Source: Desulfobacter curvatus DSM 3379
GTDB lineage: Bacteria; Desulfobacterota; Desulfobacteria; Desulfobacterales; Desulfobacteraceae
Direction of reading: 5' to 3'
Length of the DNA: 30,789 bases
Assembly (NCBI RefSeq): GCF_000373985.1
Contig: NZ_KB893074.1
Span: 12,803 to 43,591, forward strand
Part shown: positions 7,943-16,380 of the stretch, piece after piece
Position numbering within the stretch: the first letter of the stretch is position 1
Layout: every line of letters begins with the position of its first letter
The notes under the pieces: model-generated
The model's input: the letters and a program-made list of their open reading frames with translations, nothing else
What the model was told of the DNA's origin: nothing
Databases searched by the model: none
Translations under genes and position numbers: made by a program

Positions 7943-9591
7943 CTCACACCCCCTTCACGTTTTCCCTGCGCCATCCGGTGTTCCTCGTCAATGAGCGAAA
8001 TGGCATCAAGGATGTCGGTGGACAGATGTTCTCCGGTGGCGGTCTTTTCCAGCCGCCAGCCCGGCCCCATGCTTTTAGGGTAATCATACTGCTGAAGATC
8101 AGCGACCAGCTTTATTGTTTCTTTTTCTCCACATTCAAGCCCTGCAAGTTCGCAGGACCTCAGTGCCCAAGGTTTCATAAGAATTGATTTCAAAGAAGCT
8201 CTTATATGCCCGGGAATTTTTTTGTAGTTTTTGCGCCGCGTGTCTACCAGGTCATGAATATTACTTATCTGGTAGGGCTTTCTGGTAAGCCCGATTTTCA
8301 TGTCCAGGTCTTCATCGAGGAAAAACAGTTCACGGTTTCGTCTTGCTGCCGGGGTATCGATGAGTGTCTCTGTGATGTGTTCCCAGTCAACTGCTGCCGG
8401 CACCGGTTCTCCGGGTTCTTCTTGCAGATCACCCACATGACGCTTCCGCATAACCTTCTTTGCGTTTGCAAGCAAGCTCTCTGCGTAGGGAATGGACGTA
8501 TGCAACGGATATGTCACACCCGTATAGGCAATACCGGCGCTTATAGTCAGTTTGCCATTGGAGGCGGGCCACAAATCGAATCCCTTTTCATCCTTAATTC
8601 GCTCGGCAGCTTTTTCGCTTTCTTTGGTAAATGCTTCAGACATGACACGCACAAATTTTAATGCATAGGAGCAGTGAGCCAATAGCAGGATATCATCTCC
8701 GCCAAGAATTAAAGGCCGAAACGGGAGAACCACCCGAGCTTCATTCTCTGTATGGTAGGTGCATTTTTTTAAATCTGCGTCTGCTGCCCAATCCAGCACG
8801 ACTGTTTTCAGTGCTTTTTCAAAAGCGTTGAGCGTACATTCCTTCGCCAATTCCCGGCTCATGCATGCGATACGTTCACGGGCATTTTCGTTATCATCCT
8901 CCTGTTCTACAGCGCAGCGAAACTGCGTTCCCATATCGTTTCCGTCCATGGCAACAACCGCCCAGCGTCTACGCAAACCAAGCGCATGATCTGCGGCCTG
9001 TCCTCGATCAACAACATCCTTAATTCCCTCGTCATCCTCGCCGCTGACATGGGTCAAAAACTCGGGTTTATGCCCGTTCAACATGGCGGATATTTCTGTG
9101 TAAATTTCTAAGTCGGGAGCCAGAAACGTTTCTGTGAAATAATCAGTTTTCAGTTTTTTTATTCGCAGATAAACCTTTGGATGAATCCCTTTTTTAGGGC
9201 CTTCCCCCTTGCCTTTGGCAACCGGCCACAAGCCTGATACCTCACAAGGATATCCGTCGAGATCATTGGTGTCTGGTAAATACGGGTGGAGTTCGTCAGA
9301 GGAGGCCATTGCACCCATGAATGTATCTGTAACACCCAGCCGTATATCCAATCCGTTGGAACAGGCTTTCTCTTTCAAATATTTTAAAAAGGCGCTGCAT
9401 GTGCATTCCTCTACACAAAAAATCCCCTTTCCGCCTCCGGTAAAAATCGTATCAACCCCATCAGGAATCTTTTTCCATTCCCGATCAAAAGCCGCGATCA
9501 CCAAGCTGCCACCAATGATATACTTTAGTTGTGGTATGCTGAAAATATACTGCTGGATGCCTCTGATGTCATAGCAAATGTATTTCTTCAT
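7939..9591 (-). CDS. cas10: Type III CRISPR Cas10, compact, cyclase-competent, lacking an HD domain
   Basis: The large subunit of type III complexes; on target RNA binding its palm domain makes cyclic oligoadenylates from ATP. The 550-aa protein begins directly with the Cas10 signature YDIRGIQQYIF (7-17). There is no room for the usual N-terminal HD DNase domain, so ssDNA cutting is not expected. The second palm carries VVAMDGNDMGTQF (212-224) and the GGDD active site in LILGGDDILLL (294-304), followed by LTISAGIAYT and AESLLANAKKV as in GGDEF-like cyclases. The C-terminal about 130 residues form the helical domain 4. First large gene of the operon; its own ribosome binding site is weak, but a short ORF with a strong one ends across its start codon. 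The intact GGDD suggests a signalling Cas10. Confidence 0.93.
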   Translation of the reverse strand: MKKYICYDIRGIQQYIFSIPQLKYIIGGSLVIAAFDREWKKIPDGVDTIFTGGGKGIFCVEECTCSAFLKYLKEKACSNGLDIRLGVTDTFMGAMASSDELHPYLPDTNDLDGYPCEVSGLWPVAKGKGEGPKKGIHPKVYLRIKKLKTDYFTETFLAPDLEIYTEISAMLNGHKPEFLTHVSGEDDEGIKDVVDRGQAADHALGLRRRWAVVAMDGNDMGTQFRCAVEQEDDNENARERIACMSRELAKECTLNAFEKALKTVVLDWAADADLKKCTYHTENEARVVLPFRPLILGGDDILLLAHCSYALKFVRVMSEAFTKESEKAAERIKDEKGFDLWPASNGKLTISAGIAYTGVTYPLHTSIPYAESLLANAKKVMRKRHVGDLQEEPGEPVPAAVDWEHITETLIDTPAARRNRELFFLDEDLDMKIGLTRKPYQISNIHDLVDTRRKNYKKIPGHIRASLKSILMKPWALRSCELAGLECGEKETIKLVADLQQYDYPKSMGPGWRLEKTATGEHLSTDILDAISLIDEEHRMAQGKREGGVR

Positions 9592-9653
9592 AAAATTTTT
9601 TCCCGATGTGCCATAAGAGTAAAAGAGAATGTATAAAAAAAATATGTGCCCAT
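9588..9653 (-). CDS. Putative 21-aa leader ORF translationally coupled to cas10
   Basis: On the minus strand a consensus AGGAGG (9658-9663) lies 4 nt before an ATG at 9653-9651. The reading frame runs 21 codons and its TGA (9590-9588) overlaps the cas10 ATG as ATGA, the same overlap type used between the downstream cas genes. The peptide is aromatic and hydrophobic at its start (MGTYFFYTFSFTLM) and ends AHREKIL. cas10 itself has only a weak site (CGGGA, about 14 nt away), so ribosomes may reach it by re-initiation. The upstream in-frame region has a TAA and no other start codon. There is no homology evidence that the peptide is made. Confidence 0.45.
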   Translation of the reverse strand: MGTYFFYTFSFTLMAHREKIL

Positions 9654-10128
9654 TTGGCCTCCTGATCCTATACGCTTGTGGTTGAATACGTTGTCATGAA
9701 ATATTGTGGCCGCAGAATGTTGGTTTTCTTAATCGGGAGCATCACATGCTCATCAGAGAGGGGAGGGGCTTTTAGCGATATTGAGATGCGTGTCAGAGAT
9801 GTCCCGAAATTGGATTGACTTGGATTTGCCATGGGTTGACAGTCTCCTTAGCGGTTAGGCTGATGGTGTACAGAAAAATCAACCAAACTAACGGCTGTTT
9901 TTTAATTATGACCGAACAAAATAAGCAACAGCCTGATGAATTGGCATCTTTGTATGAAAGAAAATCGTATTTGTCAATCGGTTACTCCCTGTCAAATTGA
10001 ACATGAAATATTTCCCGGCAAGTCCACTATTGTTCCTTAATCAAATGTGTTTTATATAAGGAAATATTTCATCCTCACAAAATAGAATATAACCTTTAAT
10101 CAGAATCAATCGAAAGGATATTATATTA
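9654..10128. promoter_or_regulatory. Divergent intergenic region between the cas operon and yciA, with paired palindromes
   Basis: No credible gene lies here. The palindrome GAAATATTTC occurs twice, at 10005-10014 and 10061-10070. With flanking bases it forms a 13-bp inverted repeat (10003-10015 and 10060-10072) separated by 44 nt, and a related ATGAAATATT lies at 9695-9704. The second copy is about 58 bp before the yciA start, close to a weak TATATA -10-like element (10053-10058). The arrangement suggests a dimeric regulator binding twice, or a looped structure. The promoter of the cas operon must also lie in this region but I could not place a convincing -35/-10 pair. The yciA ribosome binding site AAAGGA is near 10114-10119. 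Confidence 0.4.
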
Positions 10129-10527
10129 ATGGAAGATAAAAAACAGCCAAACGGAGACCTGCTTCTTCGAACCCAGACAATGCCGGCAGACACCAACCCC
10201 AACGGAGATATTTTTGGGGGATGGGTCCTGTCCCAGATGGATATTGCAGGAAGTATCCTGGCCAAGGAGGTCACGTGTGGACGTGTCGTAACCATTGCCG
10301 TGGAAGGTATGAAATTTATCGAACCCATTCAGGTGGGAGATATTTTTTGTTGCTATGGTTACGTGGAAAAAATAGGCAACACCTCAATTACAGTGAAACT
10401 TGAAGTGTGGGTGAAACCCATACTACTGAACACCTGTGGTGCGGAGCGTTTTAAAGTTACGGAAGCACGATTCGTGTATGTTGCTATCGATGATGAACAT
10501 AAAAAAAGGCTGATTCCCAAAAAATAA
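10129..10527 (+). CDS. yciA: Acyl-CoA thioesterase, YciA family
   Basis: A hotdog-fold hydrolase that cleaves acyl-CoA thioesters to free acid and CoA in the cytosol. The 132-aa protein closely resembles Haemophilus YciA throughout. TNPNGDIFGGWVLSQMD carries the catalytic loop and the Asp at the start of the long helix. GRVVTIAVEGMKFIEPIQVG and DIFCCYGYVEKIG are the core strands, and SITVKLEVWVKP completes the sheet. Length is normal for the family. It is the first plus-strand gene, divergent from the cas operon, and appears to be a single-gene unit; the next gene starts 112 nt later behind its own regulatory palindrome. Confidence 0.92.
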   Translation: MEDKKQPNGDLLLRTQTMPADTNPNGDIFGGWVLSQMDIAGSILAKEVTCGRVVTIAVEGMKFIEPIQVGDIFCCYGYVEKIGNTSITVKLEVWVKPILLNTCGAERFKVTEARFVYVAIDDEHKKRLIPKK

Positions 10528-10576
10528 ACTCATAGTTTCATCCTTGACCTTTTAAAAATCAAAATTAACTTAGCAA

Positions 10577-10593
10577 AAGACTAAATAAGTCTT
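10577..10593. promoter_or_regulatory. Candidate operator upstream of the nitroreductase gene
   Basis: AAGACT and AGTCTT form a perfect 6-bp inverted repeat with a 5-nt centre, flanked outside by TTAG (10570-10573) and CTAA (10596-10599), slightly out of register. It sits about 55 nt before the nitroreductase start. Redox genes of this type are often controlled by MarR/HxlR-family repressors that bind such palindromes. No regulator gene is adjacent, so the binding protein is unknown. Confidence 0.35.
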
Positions 10594-10639
10594 GACTAAC
10601 TAAAATCTCCGTCCAAAAAACAGGCGGCAAGGAGATATT

Positions 10640-11266
10640 ATGAACTTCGAGCAGATTACTAAAGACAGACGCTCCATCAACTTTTTTGACCCCGAAAAAC
10701 AGATCCCCCAAGAAGTGATCAAAAAAATGGTGGAACTGGCCGGCAATACACCTTCCAGCTTTAATCTCCAGCCCTGGAACCTGATGATTCTCCAGGACAA
10801 GGCGCAAAAGGAAAAACTCAAAGCCCTGGCCTGGGACCAGCCCAAAATCGTTGAAGCCCCGGTAACCATGATTGTGCTGGCTGATAAAGAAGGATGGAAA
10901 CAGGGTCACCCCGGATTTGAACGGACCTGGCAGGAGATGGTCAAATCCGGCATGCCCGAGACCCAACGGGATTGGTTCCTGGACGCCACAAACTCTCTAT
11001 ACAACTGGAGTCCGGATGCCAACCTGGCTTTTGCCGCTAAAAACGCAGGGTTCTTTGCCATGAGCCTGATGTATGCAGCTGTAAGTTTAGGCCTTGATTC
11101 CCATCCCATGGACGGATTTGACCATGAGGGCGTCAAAAAAGCGTTTAATATCCCTGACAGATACTGGATTCCTGTACTGCTTGCTGTGGGATACAAAAAA
11201 CCGGGGCTTGTAATTGACCCACCTAAATGGCGTAAGACCTATGAAGAGATCATCGTTGAATTTTAA
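10640..11266 (+). CDS. Nitroreductase family FMN-dependent oxidoreductase
   Basis: A 208-aa member of the nitroreductase superfamily: dimeric flavoproteins that use NAD(P)H and FMN to reduce nitro compounds, quinones or related substrates. The N-terminus has the typical RRSINFFDPEKQIP and the FMN-binding TPSSFNLQPWNLMIL (about residues 36-50). AAVSLGLDSHPMDGFDHEGVKKAF is the middle segment and RYWIPVLLAVGYKKPG the conserved C-terminal strand and loop. AAGGAG lies 7 nt before the ATG. It is a single-gene unit closed by a strong terminator. The natural substrate cannot be told from sequence. Confidence 0.9.
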   Translation: MNFEQITKDRRSINFFDPEKQIPQEVIKKMVELAGNTPSSFNLQPWNLMILQDKAQKEKLKALAWDQPKIVEAPVTMIVLADKEGWKQGHPGFERTWQEMVKSGMPETQRDWFLDATNSLYNWSPDANLAFAAKNAGFFAMSLMYAAVSLGLDSHPMDGFDHEGVKKAFNIPDRYWIPVLLAVGYKKPGLVIDPPKWRKTYEEIIVEF

Positions 11267-11343
11267 CCCGTAAGGGTTCAAGGGTCAGACTTTGAATCAA
11301 AAACAACCATTCAAAGCCCGAACCCGGCTCCCGGCAAACATAG

Positions 11344-11376
11344 AAGGGGCCTGCTATTAAAGGGCAGGCCCCTTTT
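11344..11376 (+). terminator. Rho-independent terminator after the nitroreductase gene
   Basis: AAGGGGCCTGC (11344-11354) and GCAGGCCCCTT (11364-11374) form a perfect 11-bp stem with a 9-nt loop, running into TTTT. It ends the nitroreductase transcript 80 nt after the stop. The rest of the gap up to 11551 shows no gene. Confidence 0.9.
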
Positions 11377-11551
11377 GCAATTAGGAAATCAATAGATAGA
11401 GTATCGTCAGACAAACAATGAAGTTTGATTTTCATAGATTGAAAGCGTAATATTGGGGTCAATGGTTTCCGGTGTTGTCTTAAATAGTGCCCGGCCGAAA
11501 ACCTGGAAATTATGGATTTTCATTTCTTAAAAAAACTAACATGGTTTAAAA

Positions 11552-12937
11552 ATGTCGTTGCTGCACCATAAAGAACCCACCCGGAAAGGAAAAGTTCTGT
11601 CCCCGGGCCGCATCTCCATGCTCAGCTATGCCGTGCTGATACTGCTTGGCGCGATGTTGCTTTTTTTGCCCGCATCCACTGAAAAAGGACATCTGGGCTT
11701 TATTGACGCGCTTTTCACATCTGCTTCCGCCGTGTGCGTCACAGGACTGATCGTGGTGGACACAGCGTCTACGTTCACTTTTTTCGGAAAAGCAGTCATC
11801 ATGGCGCTGATCCAGGCGGGCGGCATCGGCATCATGGTTTTGTCCACCATGTTCCTGCTCACCCTCGGCAAGCGGGTGGGCATGACCGGCCGGCAGATGC
11901 TCTCGGATACCTATAGTTACGGCCAGGGAAAAAATGTATATTCACTGGTCAAAGAGATACTGATCTTTACATTTGTCATTGAAATAATCGGGGCGGCATT
12001 GATGCTGCCGGATTTTCTTTCCAGATTTCCTGTGGATACAGCCATCTGCTATGCGTTATTCCATTCGGTCAGTGCGTTCTGCAACGCAGGTTTTTCTCTG
12101 TTTCCGGACAGTTTCACCCAATATAGCGGCAGCTGGCTGATTAATCTTGATATCTGCTTTCTAATTATCACCGGCGGGATCGGATTCATTGTCATGGCCG
12201 AAATTCGGCAAAAATTTTCATTTTCAAAGCGCTGCTGGTCAAAACTCAGCCTGCATACACGGCTTACACTGACGGCCACCTTGATCCTGCTGGCCGGCAG
12301 CACGCTGCTGTTTTTTGTTCTGGAATGGTCCAACACCCTTAAGGATCTGCCCCTGCACACCAAATTTCTGGCTTCTTTTTTCCAGGCCGTAAATACCCGT
12401 ACAGCCGGATTCAATACCCTTGATATCGGCAGTCTGGCCAATGAAACGCTTTTTATCAGCATTCTTCTCATGTTTGTGGGCACAGCTCCCGGCTCCTGCG
12501 GGGGTGGAGTCAAGGTAACCACAATGTCCAGTTTAGCCATTCTGGGATATTCCAAATTCCGGGGACAAGAACATCCCCATATTTTTTACCGCAGGGTCTC
12601 TGATGTCAGTATATCAAAGGCGGTAAGCCTGATTATTATCAGCATGCTGGTGATTGTCATCGGCGTAGTGCTGCTCCAGCAAACGGAAATCGGCGATGTC
12701 TCCCATAATCTGACCCGGGGTTCCTTTCTTGAAATTTTTTATGAAGTGGTCAGTGCCTTTGGTACCGTGGGGCTGTCCACCGGTATTACGCCCGGATTTT
12801 CAAAACTTGGCAAACTGATTATTATATGTATCATGTTCATTGGGCGCTTGGGTCCCATGGGTATTGCCATGGCCGTGAGCAGAAAAGACAAACCAAGTAA
12901 ATTTTCCTATGCCCAGGAAAATATAATGATCGGTTAG
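11552..12937 (+). CDS. ktrB: K+ uptake channel subunit KtrB/TrkH family
   Basis: The membrane pore of a Ktr/Trk potassium uptake system, located in the inner membrane. The 461-aa length fits KtrB. The four repeated M1-P-M2 units are marked by pore-loop sequences: SASAVCVTGL, SAFCNAGFSLF, VNTRTAGFNTLD and SAFGTVGLSTGI, whose central Gly residues line the filter. Many hydrophobic helices separate them, and a Gly/Ser-rich GTAPGSCGGGVKVTT loop lies in the middle of the third unit, as is typical. The KtrA gate gene follows after 10 nt, so the two make one operon. Confidence 0.93.
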   Translation: MSLLHHKEPTRKGKVLSPGRISMLSYAVLILLGAMLLFLPASTEKGHLGFIDALFTSASAVCVTGLIVVDTASTFTFFGKAVIMALIQAGGIGIMVLSTMFLLTLGKRVGMTGRQMLSDTYSYGQGKNVYSLVKEILIFTFVIEIIGAALMLPDFLSRFPVDTAICYALFHSVSAFCNAGFSLFPDSFTQYSGSWLINLDICFLIITGGIGFIVMAEIRQKFSFSKRCWSKLSLHTRLTLTATLILLAGSTLLFFVLEWSNTLKDLPLHTKFLASFFQAVNTRTAGFNTLDIGSLANETLFISILLMFVGTAPGSCGGGVKVTTMSSLAILGYSKFRGQEHPHIFYRRVSDVSISKAVSLIIISMLVIVIGVVLLQQTEIGDVSHNLTRGSFLEIFYEVVSAFGTVGLSTGITPGFSKLGKLIIICIMFIGRLGPMGIAMAVSRKDKPSKFSYAQENIMIG

Positions 12938-12947
12938 GGGGAATTAT

Positions 12948-13610
12948 ATGAAACAGTTTCTGGTTATCGGTCTGGGAAATTTCGGATTTCACCTGGCCAC
13001 CCATTTATACCGCAAGGGCCATGATGTCATGGCCGTAGATAAAAGCCCTGTTCTTGTACAATCCATTAAAGACCATGTCACCCAGGCGGTGGTTGCGGAT
13101 GCCACGGATGCAGCCACTCTCAAAGAACTCGGCGTCAAAAATGTGGACACAGCCGTGGTCGGCATTGGCTCCGTACTCGGGGATTCCATCCTTGCGGTGC
13201 TCAACCTCCAGGAAAATGGCATCCCGCATATTGTGGCCAAAGCCATCAGTGATCCCCACAAAAAAGTTTTGGAAAAGCTGGGCGTTGAAAATATTATTTT
13301 TCCGGAAAAAGACACGGCCCTGTCCATGGCAAGAAAACTGGACAACCCCAGCCTCATAGATTATCTGCCGTTTATGGAAGGGTACGGCATTATTGAACTT
13401 GCCGTGCCTGGAAAATTTGTGGGTAAAAGTCTTAAGCAAATTAATTTGACCAATAAATACGGTGTTCAGGTCGTTGCCATAAAAGGCCCGGACGCTGAGC
13501 ATACAAGGCTTTCTCCCAAGGCCGATCACATTCTGAACCAGGAAGATCTCCTGATTTTGCTCGGACCGGAGAAAGGTTTGGATTCCCTTAAGACCGTTAG
13601 TAAAAAGTAG
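12948..13610 (+). CDS. ktrA: K+ uptake regulatory subunit KtrA (RCK/TrkA domain)
   Basis: The 220-aa cytosolic gating ring subunit that binds nucleotides and controls KtrB. The N-terminal Rossmann RCK_N domain begins with the dinucleotide motif GLGNFGFHLATHLYRKGHDV and the acidic strand end AVDKSP. It continues with VVADATDAATLKELG and VVGIGSVLGDSILAVLNLQ. Residues about 140-217 form the TrkA_C domain. A GGGGGA ribosome binding site lies 6 nt before the ATG. The gene sits 10 nt after ktrB and 42 nt before the likely acnA start, so the three may be co-transcribed. Confidence 0.93.
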   Translation: MKQFLVIGLGNFGFHLATHLYRKGHDVMAVDKSPVLVQSIKDHVTQAVVADATDAATLKELGVKNVDTAVVGIGSVLGDSILAVLNLQENGIPHIVAKAISDPHKKVLEKLGVENIIFPEKDTALSMARKLDNPSLIDYLPFMEGYGIIELAVPGKFVGKSLKQINLTNKYGVQVVAIKGPDAEHTRLSPKADHILNQEDLLILLGPEKGLDSLKTVSKK

Positions 13611-13652
13611 CAGCTCCAAAAGTATTTGCACCTCTTAGTAAAAGGAGATTTT

Positions 13653-16340
13653 ATGGATCAAGACAAATTTGGTAGTAAAGATCATCTGAAATTGTCAAGT
13701 GCACCGGCACAGTTCTATAGACTTGAGAACTTGGAAAAACAAGGGATAGGACACATCTCAAGCCTGCCGTTTTCAATTAAGATATTGTTGGAGCAGACCC
13801 TGCGCAACCTGGACCACTTCCAAGTCAATGAAGATGATATCGTGGCATTGGCAAATTGGCAGCCGAAACAAAAATCCGACAAAGAGATCCCTTTTAAGCC
13901 GGCCCGGGTCATCCTGCAGGACTTGACAGGCGTTCCCGCTTTGGTTGATTTGGCCGCCCTGCGGACATCCATGAGCCAATTAGGGGGGAATCCTGCTGTT
14001 ATCAATCCCAAAATACCCGTGGATCTGATTATTGATCACTCCATTCAAGTGGACTCATTTGGCATGCAGAACTCCCTGCAGATCAATATGGAGAAGGAAT
14101 TTGAACGGAACCGGGAAAGATATGAATTTTTAAAATGGGGACAAAAAAACTTTAAAAACATGAGGATATTTCCTCCCGGCGTGGGCATTGTTCATCAGGT
14201 AAACCTGGAGTCTTTGGCCAATGTCGTGCAACTGAGGGATAATATCTGTTTTTCCGATACCGTAGTCGGCACCGATTCCCACACGCCGATGGTGAACAGC
14301 TTGGGCGTGTTGGGCTGGGGCGTGGGCGGTATTGAAGCTGAATCCGTCATGTTGGGGCAACCCATTTATATGCAGATCCCCCAGGTTGTGGGATTCAAGC
14401 TGACCGGCAAAATGAACACCGGCACCACAGCCACGGATTTGGTTTTCAGGATTGTTCAAATCTTGAGAGAAGTGGGGGTGGTGGAGAAATTTGTAGAATT
14501 CTATGGTGACGGACTTTCAGGACTCAGTCTTGCAGATAGAGCCACGATATCCAACATGGCGCCTGAATATGGTGCAACCATGGGGTTCTTCCCCACAGAT
14601 GCGGAGACGTTGCACTATTTAAAAACCACCGGCAGAAGCCCTGAAATCGTTGAAAGGGTCGAGCATTACTGCAAAGCCCAAGGTCTCTTCAGAACCGACG
14701 GCATGTCCGCCCCTGAATTTTCAGATGAAATTGAGCTGGACCTGTCAACCATCGAACCGTCTCTGGCAGGCCCCAAACGGCCCCAGGACCGAATTGCATT
14801 ATCGGATATGAAGCCTGCCTGGGCAAAAACCTTAACGGCACCCGTCAGCCAAAGGGGATATGAGTTAAAAGAAGACGAGCTGTCCGCCCAGGCGGAGATC
14901 ACCCCTTCTGATTCAAAAGAGCTTTTTACCCTGGCACACGGGTCTGTCGTGCTGGCTGCCATTACCTCCTGTACCAATACCAGCAATCCATCTGTTATGA
15001 TTGCTGCCGGGTTACTGGCCAAAAAAGCGGTTGAAAAGGGGCTGAAAACCAAACCATGGGTTAAAACATCCCTGGCACCGGGATCAAGGGTTGTCACGGA
15101 TTACCTGCAGCAATCAAAGCTTGACGGATTTTTGGAACAACTTGGATTTTTTACGGTGGGATACGGCTGTACAAGCTGTATTGGAAATTCGGGCCCCCTC
15201 TCGGAACCGATCAGCAACGCGATAACAGGCAAAGACCTGGTGGTGGCCTCCGTCCTCTCCGGGAACCGTAATTTTGAAGGCCGAGTCAACCCGCTCACAA
15301 AAGCCAATTATCTGGCAAGTCCTCCCCTTGTTGTGGCTTATGCCATAGCAGGGACCCTCAATACCAATCTTCTGGAAGACCCCTTGGGAACAGATCAGGA
15401 TGGGAACCCGGTCTACCTGAAAGATATCTGGCCGGATCCAAGCGAAATCGCAGCGATTACCTCACTGATCACCCCTGACATGTATCTGAAACGGTATAGT
15501 AATTTTGAAACGCTCTCTCCGCTTTGGAACGAAATTCCGACCAAGGGCGATGAGGTTTATGCATGGGATGAATCCTCAACCTATATCAGAAATCCGCCCT
15601 TTTTCCTGAATATGAGCAAAGAGCTGAAACCTGACAGTGATATTGTTGACGCCAAGGTGCTGGTTAAGGTCGGGGACTCGGTCACCACCGACCATATTTC
15701 ACCTGCCGGAGCCATCGCACAGAACAGCCCTGCTGCCCGGTATCTGCTTGACCATAAAATCCAGCAGGCGGATTTCAATTCATATGGTTCCAGACGGGGA
15801 AATGACGAGGTGATGGTCCGGGGAACCTTTGCCAACATCCGGTTAAGGAACCAGCTCGCACCCGGGACAGAAGGCGGTATTACCACCTATCTTCCCACCG
15901 GGGAACAGATGTCGATTTTTGACGCTTCCCAGAAATATAAAGATTCCGGAACGCCTTTGATTGTTTTGGCCGGCAAGGAATACGGCACGGGATCTTCACG
16001 GGACTGGGCTGCCAAGGGAACTTATCTTTTAGGCGTCAAAGCGGTTATTGCCACCAGTTATGAAAGAATTCACCGATCCAACCTGCTGGGCATGGGTGTT
16101 TTACCTTTACAGTTTAAAGACAGTAACTCTCCGGAGTCTTTGAAGCTGACCGGCAAAGAATCCTATTCCATTCTGGGGCTGAGTGAAGGAATCAAACCCG
16201 GCATGGAATTGACACTGAAAGCGGATGACAAAGAAATCCCTGTCTTGCTTAGATTGGATACTCCTGTGGAAATTGAGTACTATCGAAATGGGGGGATTCT
16301 GCATACCGTGTTAAGAAACTTCATTAAAGACGTCGGCTGA
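13653..16340 (+). CDS. acnA: Aconitate hydratase A
   Basis: The TCA-cycle enzyme that isomerises citrate to isocitrate through cis-aconitate with a [4Fe-4S] cluster, in the cytosol. I chose the ATG at 13653 because AAAGGAG lies at 13641-13647; this gives 895 aa, normal for AcnA/IRP-type enzymes. An upstream TTG at 13626 would add 9 residues without support. Cluster ligands are seen in ITSCTNTSNPSV and GYGCTSCIGNSGPL. Other hallmarks are VGTDSHTPMVNSLGVLGWGVGG, DSVTTDHISPAGAI, and the C-terminal swivel domain KEYGTGSSRDWAAKGT with SYERIHRSNLLGMGVLPL. Presence of AcnA fits an organism running a complete or near-complete TCA cycle. Confidence 0.96.
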   Translation: MDQDKFGSKDHLKLSSAPAQFYRLENLEKQGIGHISSLPFSIKILLEQTLRNLDHFQVNEDDIVALANWQPKQKSDKEIPFKPARVILQDLTGVPALVDLAALRTSMSQLGGNPAVINPKIPVDLIIDHSIQVDSFGMQNSLQINMEKEFERNRERYEFLKWGQKNFKNMRIFPPGVGIVHQVNLESLANVVQLRDNICFSDTVVGTDSHTPMVNSLGVLGWGVGGIEAESVMLGQPIYMQIPQVVGFKLTGKMNTGTTATDLVFRIVQILREVGVVEKFVEFYGDGLSGLSLADRATISNMAPEYGATMGFFPTDAETLHYLKTTGRSPEIVERVEHYCKAQGLFRTDGMSAPEFSDEIELDLSTIEPSLAGPKRPQDRIALSDMKPAWAKTLTAPVSQRGYELKEDELSAQAEITPSDSKELFTLAHGSVVLAAITSCTNTSNPSVMIAAGLLAKKAVEKGLKTKPWVKTSLAPGSRVVTDYLQQSKLDGFLEQLGFFTVGYGCTSCIGNSGPLSEPISNAITGKDLVVASVLSGNRNFEGRVNPLTKANYLASPPLVVAYAIAGTLNTNLLEDPLGTDQDGNPVYLKDIWPDPSEIAAITSLITPDMYLKRYSNFETLSPLWNEIPTKGDEVYAWDESSTYIRNPPFFLNMSKELKPDSDIVDAKVLVKVGDSVTTDHISPAGAIAQNSPAARYLLDHKIQQADFNSYGSRRGNDEVMVRGTFANIRLRNQLAPGTEGGITTYLPTGEQMSIFDASQKYKDSGTPLIVLAGKEYGTGSSRDWAAKGTYLLGVKAVIATSYERIHRSNLLGMGVLPLQFKDSNSPESLKLTGKESYSILGLSEGIKPGMELTLKADDKEIPVLLRLDTPVEIEYYRNGGILHTVLRNFIKDVG

Positions 16341-16380
16341 TTTTATACGTCAAAGGCGTCCGATGAAAAACCGGTGAGAT

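Noticed and set aside
516..9591. Calling the locus type III-A (Csm) or III-B (Cmr)
   Set aside because: No separate Csm2/Cmr5, Csm4/Cmr3 or Csm5/Cmr6 genes exist. The multi-domain fusions, the Csx10-like segment and the TIGR03986-like protein fit III-D.
9815..10000. 61-codon plus-strand frame in the cas10-yciA gap
   Set aside because: It starts at TTG without a ribosome binding site, has no recognisable family, and its composition is like the intergenic DNA. The inner ATG (about 9908) also lacks a binding site.
13626..13652. Longer aconitase start at TTG
   Set aside because: AAAGGAG is correctly spaced for the ATG at 13653, and the extra residues have no counterpart in the family.
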